Shown: piece after piece, positions 22,765 through 29,684 of the stretch
Layout: the number at the start of each line of letters is the position of its first letter
Numbering within the stretch: position 1 is the first letter of the stretch
Source: an uncultured Roseateles sp.
GTDB taxonomy: Bacteria > Pseudomonadota > Gammaproteobacteria > Burkholderiales > Burkholderiaceae
DNA length: 42,817 nucleotides
Assembly (NCBI GenBank): GCA_946480605.1
Contig: CAMLKW010000011.1
Span: 1-42,817 of the forward strand
Direction of reading: 5' to 3'
The notes under the pieces: generated by a model
What the model saw: the letters and a program-made list of their open reading frames with translations, nothing else
Told to the model about the DNA's origin: nothing
Database searches by the model: none
Made by a program: the position numbers and the translations under genes

Positions 22765-23924
22765 CACAGGCCCATGTCGATGCCGAAGAAGTCGCCGGCC
22801 ACCTCGCCGGTCGCGTCCTCATGGCCGGCGTTGGCGCCGGCCACCCAGTCCAGCGGGTCGTCATCGCAGCCGATGCTGACGGCCTCCAGCCGCAGCCGTG
22901 CGGTCGCCACGGCCGCAAAGGGCCGGTACAGGCCCAGGGTCAGCAAGGTCAGCAGCCAGTTCTTCAGCGTCAGCCAGAACATGGCGCCGAACTTCAGCTG
23001 GCTCTTGAAGCCCAGCGCCTCGCTGCGCGTGCTGTTCCAGACGAGGTTTTGCAGCCGCGTGGCGGCATAGGGCATGACGATGGCGAAATACAGCACATAG
23101 GCCAGCGCCGCGCCCGCGCCGAGGATGACCAGCGCCAGCTCCCGCCGGCCGTCCATGCCCCGCGCCACCACCGTGCTGAGACCGACGATGGCGACCGCCA
23201 GCAACAAGGGCAGCAGTGACACGAACACGACCTTCAGCGCCAGCCAGTAGACCTGGCCCACGCGCAGGTCGCTGCGGCTGTGCTGGCCGGCAATGCGGTA
23301 GCCGTTGTGCTGGTAGCGCTTGAACAGCGTCAGCGACATGGGCGTGAGCAGCATGATGAGCAGCGCGCCGAACAGGCTCAGCTTGGCGGCGGCCGTCATC
23401 TGCAGCACCTGTCGCTCTTCGCCCGGCGCCATGAACAGGCCGCTGGCCACCAGCAGGATGGCGGGGAGGTAGGTCGGCAGGCAGGCGAGGTAGGCCTCCT
23501 TCAGGTCGCCCTCGAAACGCATGCGCAGCCCGCGCCAGCTGGTGTTGCCGAGACGGAACTGCAGCGCGGCCCGCCACAGTGCCGGCCAGACCGCGCACAG
23601 GATCAGGAAGGCCACGATGGCCGCCACGGGCGACAGCTTGCCGGCAAGGCTGTAGGCGCCCATCAGCAGGATCAGCAGCACGAAGCCGCGGAACATCTTC
23701 CACGCGTCGCCGTGGAAGCTCAGCGCCTGGCCGTCCACCACCGTGTTGGCATAGAAGTAGCGGATGCGGCGCGCCTTCGCGAACGGGAAGTACAGGCCCA
23801 GCGTGACGAGGATGAGCAGCAGGTTGACCGCCCAGATGCGGAAATACTCGCTGCCCGAGCCGGTGAAGCGGACGTCGAGCACGCGTGGGGCCGCCGCGCC
23901 AGCGGCGGCGTCGAGGTGTTGCAT
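22764..23924 (-). CDS. DUF898 (YjgN-like) multi-pass membrane protein (pair B)
   Basis: 386-aa paralogue of the DUF898 protein at 20606. It has the same landmarks: VRFTGSGSEYFRIWAVNLLLI, LYFPFAKARRIRYFYANT, FRLGNTSWRGLRMRFEG, LFKRYQHNGYRIAG and LGLYRPFAAVATARLRLEAV. The C-terminus ends DATGEVAGDFFGIDMGL after a linker unrelated to those of the other two. The ATG at 23924 (MQHLDAAAG) is chosen because GGGAGA sits a few bases upstream; a longer frame to 23984 lacks a ribosome binding site. A 111-bp gap with a stable hairpin separates it from the pair-C protease, the only real gap inside the six-gene cluster. Confidence 0.87.
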   Translation of the reverse strand: MQHLDAAAGAAAPRVLDVRFTGSGSEYFRIWAVNLLLILVTLGLYFPFAKARRIRYFYANTVVDGQALSFHGDAWKMFRGFVLLILLMGAYSLAGKLSPVAAIVAFLILCAVWPALWRAALQFRLGNTSWRGLRMRFEGDLKEAYLACLPTYLPAILLVASGLFMAPGEERQVLQMTAAAKLSLFGALLIMLLTPMSLTLFKRYQHNGYRIAGQHSRSDLRVGQVYWLALKVVFVSLLPLLLAVAIVGLSTVVARGMDGRRELALVILGAGAALAYVLYFAIVMPYAATRLQNLVWNSTRSEALGFKSQLKFGAMFWLTLKNWLLTLLTLGLYRPFAAVATARLRLEAVSIGCDDDPLDWVAGANAGHEDATGEVAGDFFGIDMGL

Positions 23925-23956
23925 GGAATCTCCCGGGATGGCAGGCCGCCGTCTAC

Positions 23957-23974
23957 CGCGGCGGGACCGCCGCG
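23957..23974. promoter_or_regulatory. Stem-loop in the only gap inside the DUF898/M48 cluster
   Basis: CGCGGCG (23957-23963) and CGCCGCG (23968-23974) pair around GGAC, within the 111 bp between the pair-C protease stop and the pair-B DUF898 start. No T-run follows on either strand, so it is not a classical terminator. It may stabilise or attenuate the transcript between the first pair and the other two. Confidence 0.35.
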
Positions 23975-24035
23975 ACTGTGTCACGCGGCGCGCAAGCGCC
24001 CATCGGGGTTTGCTACCGCGCGGCCACGTGATTCT

Positions 24036-25091
24036 TCACGGTGCCTTGAAGAACGCGATGCGCTCCTCGTCCGCCGGGTGGCTGGCGAAGGCTGCGGCGA
24101 AGCCGCCGCCCTCGTCCTCGCCGCGATCCTTGCGGTATTGCTGCAGGCGCTCGAAGAAGGCCACCATGACCGCCGGATCGATGCCAGCGCCGCGCAGCAG
24201 CGTGCGGGCGTAGTCGTCGGCCTCGCGTTCGAAATCGCGCGAGTAGCTCTGCCGCGCCAGCAGCGCCGGGGCCGTGGCCAGAACGATGGAGAAGTCGCCC
24301 ACCAGCGCACCGGCCGCCAGGCCCGCGGCGCCGGCGCGCAGCGTCAGCCGCATGCCGTGGCGGTGCTTCACATGGCCCAGCTCGTGGCCCAGCACGCCCA
24401 CGAGGGCGTCGGGCTGGTCTTCCAGCAGCTGGACCAGCTCGTCGGTGACGATGAGGGTGCCGCCCGGCAAGGCCAGCGCGTTGGGGCCGAAGCGCGGGCC
24501 GCCCTCGCGGAACTCCAGGTCGAACTCGGTCAGCTGCGGCAGCGCACGCTTGGCCAGCGAGGTGTTCACCGCATTGGCGAAGCGCACGAACACGGTCCGC
24601 CGCTGCAGCCATGTCAGGCGGCTGGGCCGCAGCCAGTGGCGGTCCAGCTCCGTCAGCACCCGCCGGCCGACCTGGTCGTCGAAGTAGGCGGGCAGGAACC
24701 TGGCCGTGGTGTCCGCCGCCGCCGGCACGCCCCAGCGCCAGCCGGCAAACAGCGTGGCGATCAGCAGCAGCAGCGTCAGCAGTGCCATCTGCGCGCTGCG
24801 CTGCCAGCGCGGGATGAGGCCATGGCGCCGGCCGCTGCGGCCCAGCCAGGCGTCGTAGGCCGCGGCATCGGCACAAGTCAGCACGCCGCCGTCGGGCAGC
24901 AGGATCTGGCGCTGGCCGTGCTGCAGCGGCTCGGGCCAGCGCAGCCGGGCGGCGGCGTAGTCGCGCGCTGTACCCCCGTCGGCCTGCACGCAGACGCGCC
25001 GGGCGTCGAACCAGACCGTGGCCGCCCGGGCCACGGGGCGCAGGCCGTCGAACCATTGCACGGCCAGCGTCGGGGAAGCGGTGGTGTTCAT
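24036..25091 (-). CDS. M48-family metalloprotease with N-terminal WFDG domain (pair C)
   Basis: 351-aa paralogue, the most diverged of the three. N-terminal domain: VQWFDGLRPVARAATVWF ... LTCADAAAYDAWLGRSG; hydrophobic helix (about 98-118); M48 domain with GHELGHVKHRHG and FEREADDYA. FGPNALALPGG and [15 protein letters not shown] close the domain as in the others. The ATG overlaps the stop of the DUF898-C gene in an ATGA. Before the HExxH the spacer between helix and active site (PAYFDDQVGRRVLTELDRHW) differs in sequence from pairs A and B, suggesting a different substrate or partner contact. Role unknown. Confidence 0.88.
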   Translation of the reverse strand: MNTTASPTLAVQWFDGLRPVARAATVWFDARRVCVQADGGTARDYAAARLRWPEPLQHGQRQILLPDGGVLTCADAAAYDAWLGRSGRRHGLIPRWQRSAQMALLTLLLLIATLFAGWRWGVPAAADTTARFLPAYFDDQVGRRVLTELDRHWLRPSRLTWLQRRTVFVRFANAVNTSLAKRALPQLTEFDLEFREGGPRFGPNALALPGGTLIVTDELVQLLEDQPDALVGVLGHELGHVKHRHGMRLTLRAGAAGLAAGALVGDFSIVLATAPALLARQSYSRDFEREADDYARTLLRGAGIDPAVMVAFFERLQQYRKDRGEDEGGGFAAAFASHPADEERIAFFKAP

Positions 25092-26308
25092 AGGCCCAGC
25101 TCGATGCCGAAGAAGTCACCGGCGGCCTCGCCGGAGGCGTCGGCGAAGGCGGCGCTGTCGCTGCCATCCCAGTCGGCCATGGAACCGGTGAGCTCGATGC
25201 TGACCGCCTCCAGCCGCAGCTTCCAGGTGTTGACGACGGCGAACGGCCGGTACAGGCCCAGCGTCAGCAGCGTCAGCACCCAGTTCTTGGTGTTCAGCCA
25301 GGCCAGACTGCGAAAGCGCAGCTGGCTGGAAAAGCGCAGTTGCTGCGACCACGTGTGGTTCCAGACCAGGTTCTGCAGCCGCGCATGGAAGAAGGGCAGG
25401 ATGAGCACGAAGGACAGCAGGTAGGCCGCGAGGGTCGCGCCGATCAGCGCCGTGCCGGCGAGCTTGTGGTCCGTCACCCAGGCGCCTATGCCCGGCACCA
25501 GCAGCAGGCCTGCCATGGCCAGCGCCGGCGCCAGCACCCAGCACGCGGTCTTGAACGCCAGCCCGTAGAAGCGCCGCGTCGGCACCTGCAGCTGCGCGCG
25601 CTGGTCGGCGATCTGGTAGTGGTTGTGCTGGTAGCGCTTGATCCGGGCCAGCGCCAGCGGCAGCAGCGCGAGGTACAGCAGCGTGCCGATGCCGCCGATG
25701 ACGATCATGCTGCCGCCGATCAGCCCCGCCCAGCGCGCGCCGATGGCCACGCTGCCCTCCATGACGGCGCGGGCGAACTGCTGCACGCCGATCATCAGCA
25801 CCAGCGGCCAGATGGCGACGCCGAAGGCCGAGTAGGCGTCGGCCAGGTCGCCGCGGAAGGCCAGGCGCAGGCCGCGCCACGAGGTGTTGGCCAGCCGGAA
25901 CTGCTGGCCCGCCCGCCACAGCGCCGGCCACAGCACGCACAGGCCCAGGAAGGCGACGTAACCCGCCAGAGGCGAGAAGCGCGAGCCGATGGCGTAGACG
26001 CCGAACAGCACCACCAGCACGAGGAAGCCGCGGAACATGGTCCTGGGGTCGCCGTGGAAGGCCAGCGCATCGCCGTCCACCCAGGTGTTGGCGTACAGGT
26101 AGCGGATGCGACGCGCCTTCGCGAAGGGTAGGTACAGGCCCAGCGTCAGCAGGATGAGCAGCGTGTGCAGCAGCCAGATGCGCAGGTACTCCGCGCCGCT
26201 GCCGCTGAAGTGCAGCGCCAGCCGGCGCTCGGCGAGCGGCTGCTCGGGCGTCGGCGGCGCCGACAGCCGCCCGGCCACGGACGCCGCGTCCGCAGTCATG
26301 TCCATCAT
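25088..26308 (-). CDS. DUF898 (YjgN-like) multi-pass membrane protein (pair C, first gene of the cluster)
   Basis: 406-aa membrane protein, longest of the three because of a 28-residue N-terminal extension before LHFSGSGAEYLRIWLLH. Landmarks: LYLPFAKARRIRYLYANT, FRLANTSWRGLRLAFRG, IKRYQHNHYQIADQ and LGLYRPFAVVNTWKLRLEAV. It ends DASGEAAGDFFGIELGL. Start ATG ATG at 26308/26305, with AGGGGG upstream as SD. Leading the cluster, it follows a candidate promoter at 26376-26404 and is divergent from the GST gene. Same unknown function as its paralogues; its coupled protease is pair C. Confidence 0.86.
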   Translation of the reverse strand: MMDMTADAASVAGRLSAPPTPEQPLAERRLALHFSGSGAEYLRIWLLHTLLILLTLGLYLPFAKARRIRYLYANTWVDGDALAFHGDPRTMFRGFLVLVVLFGVYAIGSRFSPLAGYVAFLGLCVLWPALWRAGQQFRLANTSWRGLRLAFRGDLADAYSAFGVAIWPLVLMIGVQQFARAVMEGSVAIGARWAGLIGGSMIVIGGIGTLLYLALLPLALARIKRYQHNHYQIADQRAQLQVPTRRFYGLAFKTACWVLAPALAMAGLLLVPGIGAWVTDHKLAGTALIGATLAAYLLSFVLILPFFHARLQNLVWNHTWSQQLRFSSQLRFRSLAWLNTKNWVLTLLTLGLYRPFAVVNTWKLRLEAVSIELTGSMADWDGSDSAAFADASGEAAGDFFGIELGL

Positions 26309-26375
26309 TCATCCCCCTGGATGTTCTTTTTGTCCCGGCTTCCGGCGACGTTGGCGGCGCCTGCGAGCGGGCAGC

Positions 26376-26404
26376 ACTTTGCAGGGCGTGGTGGAGACTG
26401 GCAA
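26376..26404 (-). promoter_or_regulatory. Candidate sigma70 promoter of the DUF898/M48 cluster
   Basis: On the minus strand TTGCCA (26404-26399), a 17-bp spacer and CAAAGT (26381-26376) lie about 70 bp before the first DUF898 start codon. The -35 matches five of six consensus bases, the -10 only three, so support is modest. Confidence 0.35.
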
Positions 26405-26419
26405 CCCCCGCATGCGCGG

Positions 26420-26447
26420 CTGTCGGGGCGAGCCGACAGGCCTTTTT
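26420..26447 (+). terminator. Terminator-like hairpin in the divergent GST / DUF898 region
   Basis: CTGTCGG-GGCGAG-CCGACAG forms a perfect 7-bp stem, followed by GCC and five T on the plus strand. No plus-strand gene ends upstream: everything from 19569 to 26308 is on the minus strand. It may stop antisense transcription before the GST promoter, end a small unannotated RNA, or act in an upstream leader. Confidence 0.55.
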
Positions 26448-26475
26448 CGCGCGGTGCCGGCCAAGGGCCGATCGC

Positions 26476-26481
26476 TAGAAT
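26476..26481 (+). promoter_or_regulatory. -10 element (TAGAAT) of the GST gene
   Basis: CTAGAATCG, identical to the string before purB, lies 32 bp before the GST ATG at 26513. No strong -35 is visible at 17 bp. Confidence 0.5.
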
Positions 26482-26512
26482 CGTTTCGACTTGTGCTCCC
26501 CGTGTTTGCCCT

Positions 26513-27145
26513 ATGACGATGAAGTTGATCGGATCTCTCACCAGCCCCTACGTGCGCAAGGTGCGCATCGTGATGGCCGAGAAGAAGCTCGATTTCCAGC
26601 TCGTGCTCGAAGATGTCTGGGGCAGCGACGCCATCCTGAAGGTCAACCCGCTGGGCAAGGTGCCCTGCCTGGTCATGGAGGGGCAGGACTCCATCACCGG
26701 CGCGATGTTCGACTCGCGCGTCATCGTCGAGTACGTGGACACGCTGTCGCCGGTCGGCAAGCTCATCCCGGACCGCGGCCGCGAGCGCTGCGAGGTGCGC
26801 ACCTGGGAGGCGCTGGCCGACGGCATGATGGACGCCGCCATCCTGGCCCGCCAGGAGCGCCACTGGCCGCACCGCACCGACGCACAGCGCAGCAGCGCCT
26901 GGGCCGACCGGCAGCTGAGCAAGGTCCATGCGTCGCTGGCGGCCATGAGCCAGGGCCTGGGCGAAAAGGCCTGGTGCTCGGGCAACCATTTCTCGCTGGC
27001 CGACATCGCCGTCGGCTGCGCCCTGGGCTGGCTGGAGTTCCGCTTCCCGGACATCCACTGGCGCGAGAACCACCCCAACCTGGCGCGCCACATGGACAAG
27101 CTGTCGCAACGGCAGAGCTTTATCGACACCCCCCCTACGGCCTGA
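26513..27145 (+). CDS. Glutathione S-transferase family protein
   Basis: 210-aa two-domain GST. The thioredoxin-fold N-terminus has LIGSLTSPYVRKVRIVMAEK, with the serine of SPYVRK at the usual catalytic position, the cis-proline segment NPLGKVPCLV and a glutathione-binding DSRVIVEY. The helical C-terminal half contains NHFSLADIAVGCALGWLEFR, the conserved N-cap/hydrophobic staple region. It resembles the YibF/beta-like stand-alone GSTs common in Burkholderiales. Start ATG at 26513 (MTMKL); ATG 26519 is equally possible. Its physiological substrate is unknown. It converges with the regulator-like gene at 27216. Confidence 0.9.
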   Translation: MTMKLIGSLTSPYVRKVRIVMAEKKLDFQLVLEDVWGSDAILKVNPLGKVPCLVMEGQDSITGAMFDSRVIVEYVDTLSPVGKLIPDRGRERCEVRTWEALADGMMDAAILARQERHWPHRTDAQRSSAWADRQLSKVHASLAAMSQGLGEKAWCSGNHFSLADIAVGCALGWLEFRFPDIHWRENHPNLARHMDKLSQRQSFIDTPPTA

Positions 27146-27152
27146 CGGCCGC

Positions 27153-27208
27153 CCGGCAAAGCCGGATCGGCGGGAGTCGCCGGATGAGGCCGCGCGCTAC
27201 GAGCGCGC
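27153..27208. repeat. Three consecutive stem-loops in a convergent intergenic region
   Basis: CCGGC-AAA-GCCGG (27153-27165), CGGCG-GGAGT-CGCCG (27168-27182) and GCGCGC-TACGA-GCGCGC (27192-27208) follow one another in the 70 bp between the stops of the GST gene and the opposing regulator-like gene. No T-tracts, so they are probably 3'-end protecting or Rho-assisted termination structures. Confidence 0.5.
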
Positions 27209-27215
27209 CGCCGCG

Positions 27216-27863
27216 TCATGCAATCAAGAGCTCCCTGGAGCGCACGTGCAGCAGACGCACCAGGCGCCAGATGCGGCGCTCGATCTCGGCCACATCCAGC
27301 GCCCACAGTGTCGCGATCTCGGCCAGCAGCAGGCCCTGCGCCAGCAGCGTCAGCAGGTGGCGGCTGGCCTGCTCGATCTGGCGGCCGGCGGGGGTCGCGT
27401 CCAGTGCGGCGGCGGCCTGGCGGGCCGTCACCAGCGGGCTGCGCTCGATGCCGAAGGCGGCCATCGCCTGACGGGCCAGTTGCGGGCTGAGCATGGAGCG
27501 ACGCTCGTGCAGCCGCACCAGCGCCTCGACCAGGCCGGCGCCGTTGCCGTCATCCACGTGGTAGGCGTTGGCCCCGGCGCTCAAAGCGGCGAACAGCTGC
27601 AGGTCGTCGGCCGTGGGCGTCAGCAGCAGCAGCTGGGGCCGCACCGGCAGGCGCCCCAGCTCGTGGGCTACGCGCATGGCGTGGGCGTCAACCAGGCGCA
27701 GGTCGCTGGCGACGATGTCGGGCGCCAGCGTCTGGATCTCCGGCAACGCGTCGTTCAGGTTGGCGCCGCTGCCGGCCAGCTCCACGCCGTCGGCACGCAA
27801 CAGCTGCGACCGCGTGCGTTGCAGCGCGGTCTCGCCGAGGCGGAGCAGGTAGACGGTGGGCAT
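27216..27863 (-). CDS. Degenerate NarL/FixJ-like response regulator
   Basis: 215-aa protein with the outline of a receiver plus LuxR-type helix-turn-helix. The receiver is decayed: the acidic pair after strand 1 is replaced (VYLLRLGETAL), D54 remains at the phosphorylation position (IVASDLRLVDA), but the conserved lysine after GANAYHV is aspartate (D104). The C-terminal region (about 155-215, ASRHLLTLLAQGLLLAEIA ... VAEIERRIWRLVRLLH) follows the LuxR HTH pattern but lacks its TxRExEVL opening and K-H/R recognition signature. It is most likely a phosphorylation-independent regulator or an adaptor. ATG 27863 chosen; ATG 27875 possible. It lies 72 bp after the GltB-like gene on the same strand. 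Confidence 0.65.
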   Translation of the reverse strand: MPTVYLLRLGETALQRTRSQLLRADGVELAGSGANLNDALPEIQTLAPDIVASDLRLVDAHAMRVAHELGRLPVRPQLLLLTPTADDLQLFAALSAGANAYHVDDGNGAGLVEALVRLHERRSMLSPQLARQAMAAFGIERSPLVTARQAAAALDATPAGRQIEQASRHLLTLLAQGLLLAEIATLWALDVAEIERRIWRLVRLLHVRSRELLIA

Positions 27864-27947
27864 GGCGTCGCGCATTGTGCGCGTTTCGGCCCCGATCCCC
27901 CTAACTCGTAGCCCTCAACCCCCACGATCTGGCGGTTGCCACCCGGC

Positions 27948-29600
27948 TCAGGGGGAGGCTTGGATGGCGCCCTGCGGCGCAAAGCTGTGGGCGCTGGCCA
28001 GCGGCCAGTAGATGCGGAAGGTGTTGTGCGGCATGTCGCCCTGCAGCAGCGCGCCGCGCTTCACGAAGGGCAGCAGGTTGGCCAGCAGCCGCACCTCGTG
28101 CTTGTCCAGCCGGTGCACGATGTGCTGGGCCGTGATCTCCTGCGGGTGGCACAGGCCGGCGGCCTCCACCAGCTCCTTCAGCGCCTTCAGCGTGCCCTGG
28201 TGGAAGTTGGCGACGCGCTGCGCCTTGTCGGGCACGACGATGGCGCGCTGGCGGTGCGGGTCCTGCGTCGTCACGCCGGTGGGGCAGTGGCCCGTGTGGC
28301 AGGCCTGGGCCTGGATGCAGCCCAGCGCGAACATGAAGCCGCGGCCCGAGTTGCACCAGTCGGCGCCCAGCGCCATCAGGCGCACGATGTCGAAGGCCGT
28401 CGTCACCTTGCCGGCACAGCCGATCTTGATCTTGTCGCGCAGGTCCAGCCCCACCAGCGTGTTGTGCACCAGCAGCAGGCCCTCCTGCAGCGGCGCGCCG
28501 ACGTAGTTGGTGAACTCCAGCGGCGCTGCGCCGGTGCCGCCCTCGGCGCCGTCCACGACGATGAAGTCCGGCGTGATGCCGGTCTCCAGCATGGCCTTGC
28601 AGACGGCGAACCACTCCCACGGGTGGCCGATGCACAGCTTGAAGCCGGTGGGCTTGCCGCCCGACAGCTCGCGCAGCTGGGCTATGAACTTCATCATCTC
28701 CACCGGCGTGGAGAACGCGCTGTGGCGGGCCGGCGAGATGCAGGCCACGCCCTCGGGCACGCCGCGCGCGGCGGCGATTTCGGCCGTGACCTTGGGGCCG
28801 GGCAGCACGCCGCCGTGGCCCGGCTTGGCGCCCTGGCTGAGCTTGAGCTCGATCATCTTGACCTGCGGGTCGCGCGCACCGGCGGCGAACTTCTCGGCGC
28901 TGAAGGAGCCGTCATCGTTGCGGCAGCCGAAGTAGCCCGAGCCGATCTCCCAGATCAGGTCGCCGCCGTGCACGCGGTGGTGCACGCTGATGGAGCCCTC
29001 GCCGGTGTCGTGCGCGAAACCGCCCTGCTTGGCACCCTTGTTCAGCGCCAGGATGGCATTGGCGCTGAGCGCGCCGAAGCTCATCGCCGAGATGTTGAAC
29101 ACGCTGGCCGAGTAAGGCTGGGCGCGGCCGGCACCGATGGTGATGCGGAAGTCGTGACTGCTCAGGTGCGTCGGCGCCAGCGAGTGGTTGATCCACTCAT
29201 AGCCGCGCGCGCCGGTGTCCAGCTGCGTGCCGAAGGGGCGCTGGTCGGGGTCGCCCTTGGCGCGCTGGTAGACGATGGAGCGCTGGGCGCGCGAGAACGG
29301 CGCGGCGTCGTTGTCGCCCTCCAGGAAGTACTGGCGGATCTCGGGCCTGATGAACTCCAGCAGGAAGCGCAGGTGGCCGATGACGGGGTAGTTGCGCAGG
29401 ATCGAGTGGCGCGTCTGGCGCACGTCGCGCAGGCCCAGCAGGGTCAGCGCCAGGAACAGCAGCACGAGCACGCCATCGGCCAGGCCGGCCGTCCAGCGGA
29501 TGGCGAAGAACAGCGCCAGCCCGCCGCACAGCATCCAGCTCGCATAGCGCAGCGGGAAATGCGTGTTCAGGCGACTCAACCAGCCGGGCCAGGCAAGCAT
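27948..29600 (-). CDS. Membrane-anchored FMN-binding glutamate-synthase-like protein
   Basis: 550-aa protein containing only the central/FMN domain of glutamate synthase large subunit, preceded by two hydrophobic helices (about 18-60). FMN-site and core motifs: ISAMSFGALSANAILALNKGA, HDTGEGSIS, KLSQGAKPGHGGVLPG, CISPARHSAFSTP, VVDGAEGGTGAAP and GKVTTAFDIVRLMALGAD. Cysteines for a [3Fe-4S] cluster are kept in CIQAQACHTGHCPTG. The glutaminase domain and the beta-helix GXGXG domain of GltB are absent, so it cannot make glutamate from glutamine by itself. The family is widespread but its reaction is not established to my knowledge. The start is fixed by GGAGGAGGAGAG just upstream. Divergent from sppA. 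Confidence 0.87.
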   Translation of the reverse strand: MLAWPGWLSRLNTHFPLRYASWMLCGGLALFFAIRWTAGLADGVLVLLFLALTLLGLRDVRQTRHSILRNYPVIGHLRFLLEFIRPEIRQYFLEGDNDAAPFSRAQRSIVYQRAKGDPDQRPFGTQLDTGARGYEWINHSLAPTHLSSHDFRITIGAGRAQPYSASVFNISAMSFGALSANAILALNKGAKQGGFAHDTGEGSISVHHRVHGGDLIWEIGSGYFGCRNDDGSFSAEKFAAGARDPQVKMIELKLSQGAKPGHGGVLPGPKVTAEIAAARGVPEGVACISPARHSAFSTPVEMMKFIAQLRELSGGKPTGFKLCIGHPWEWFAVCKAMLETGITPDFIVVDGAEGGTGAAPLEFTNYVGAPLQEGLLLVHNTLVGLDLRDKIKIGCAGKVTTAFDIVRLMALGADWCNSGRGFMFALGCIQAQACHTGHCPTGVTTQDPHRQRAIVVPDKAQRVANFHQGTLKALKELVEAAGLCHPQEITAQHIVHRLDKHEVRLLANLLPFVKRGALLQGDMPHNTFRIYWPLASAHSFAPQGAIQASP

Positions 29601-29684
29601 GGGCTCTCTCCTCCTCCACCGTGACCGACGGATGCTAGTCGCTGGGCGCACACAATCGACGCGAAACCACCCCAGGAACCCGCG

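Noticed and set aside
23925..23984. A longer start for the pair-B DUF898 protein
   Set aside because: The extension is Arg-rich, lies on hairpin sequence and lacks an SD, while GGGAGA is properly placed before 23924.
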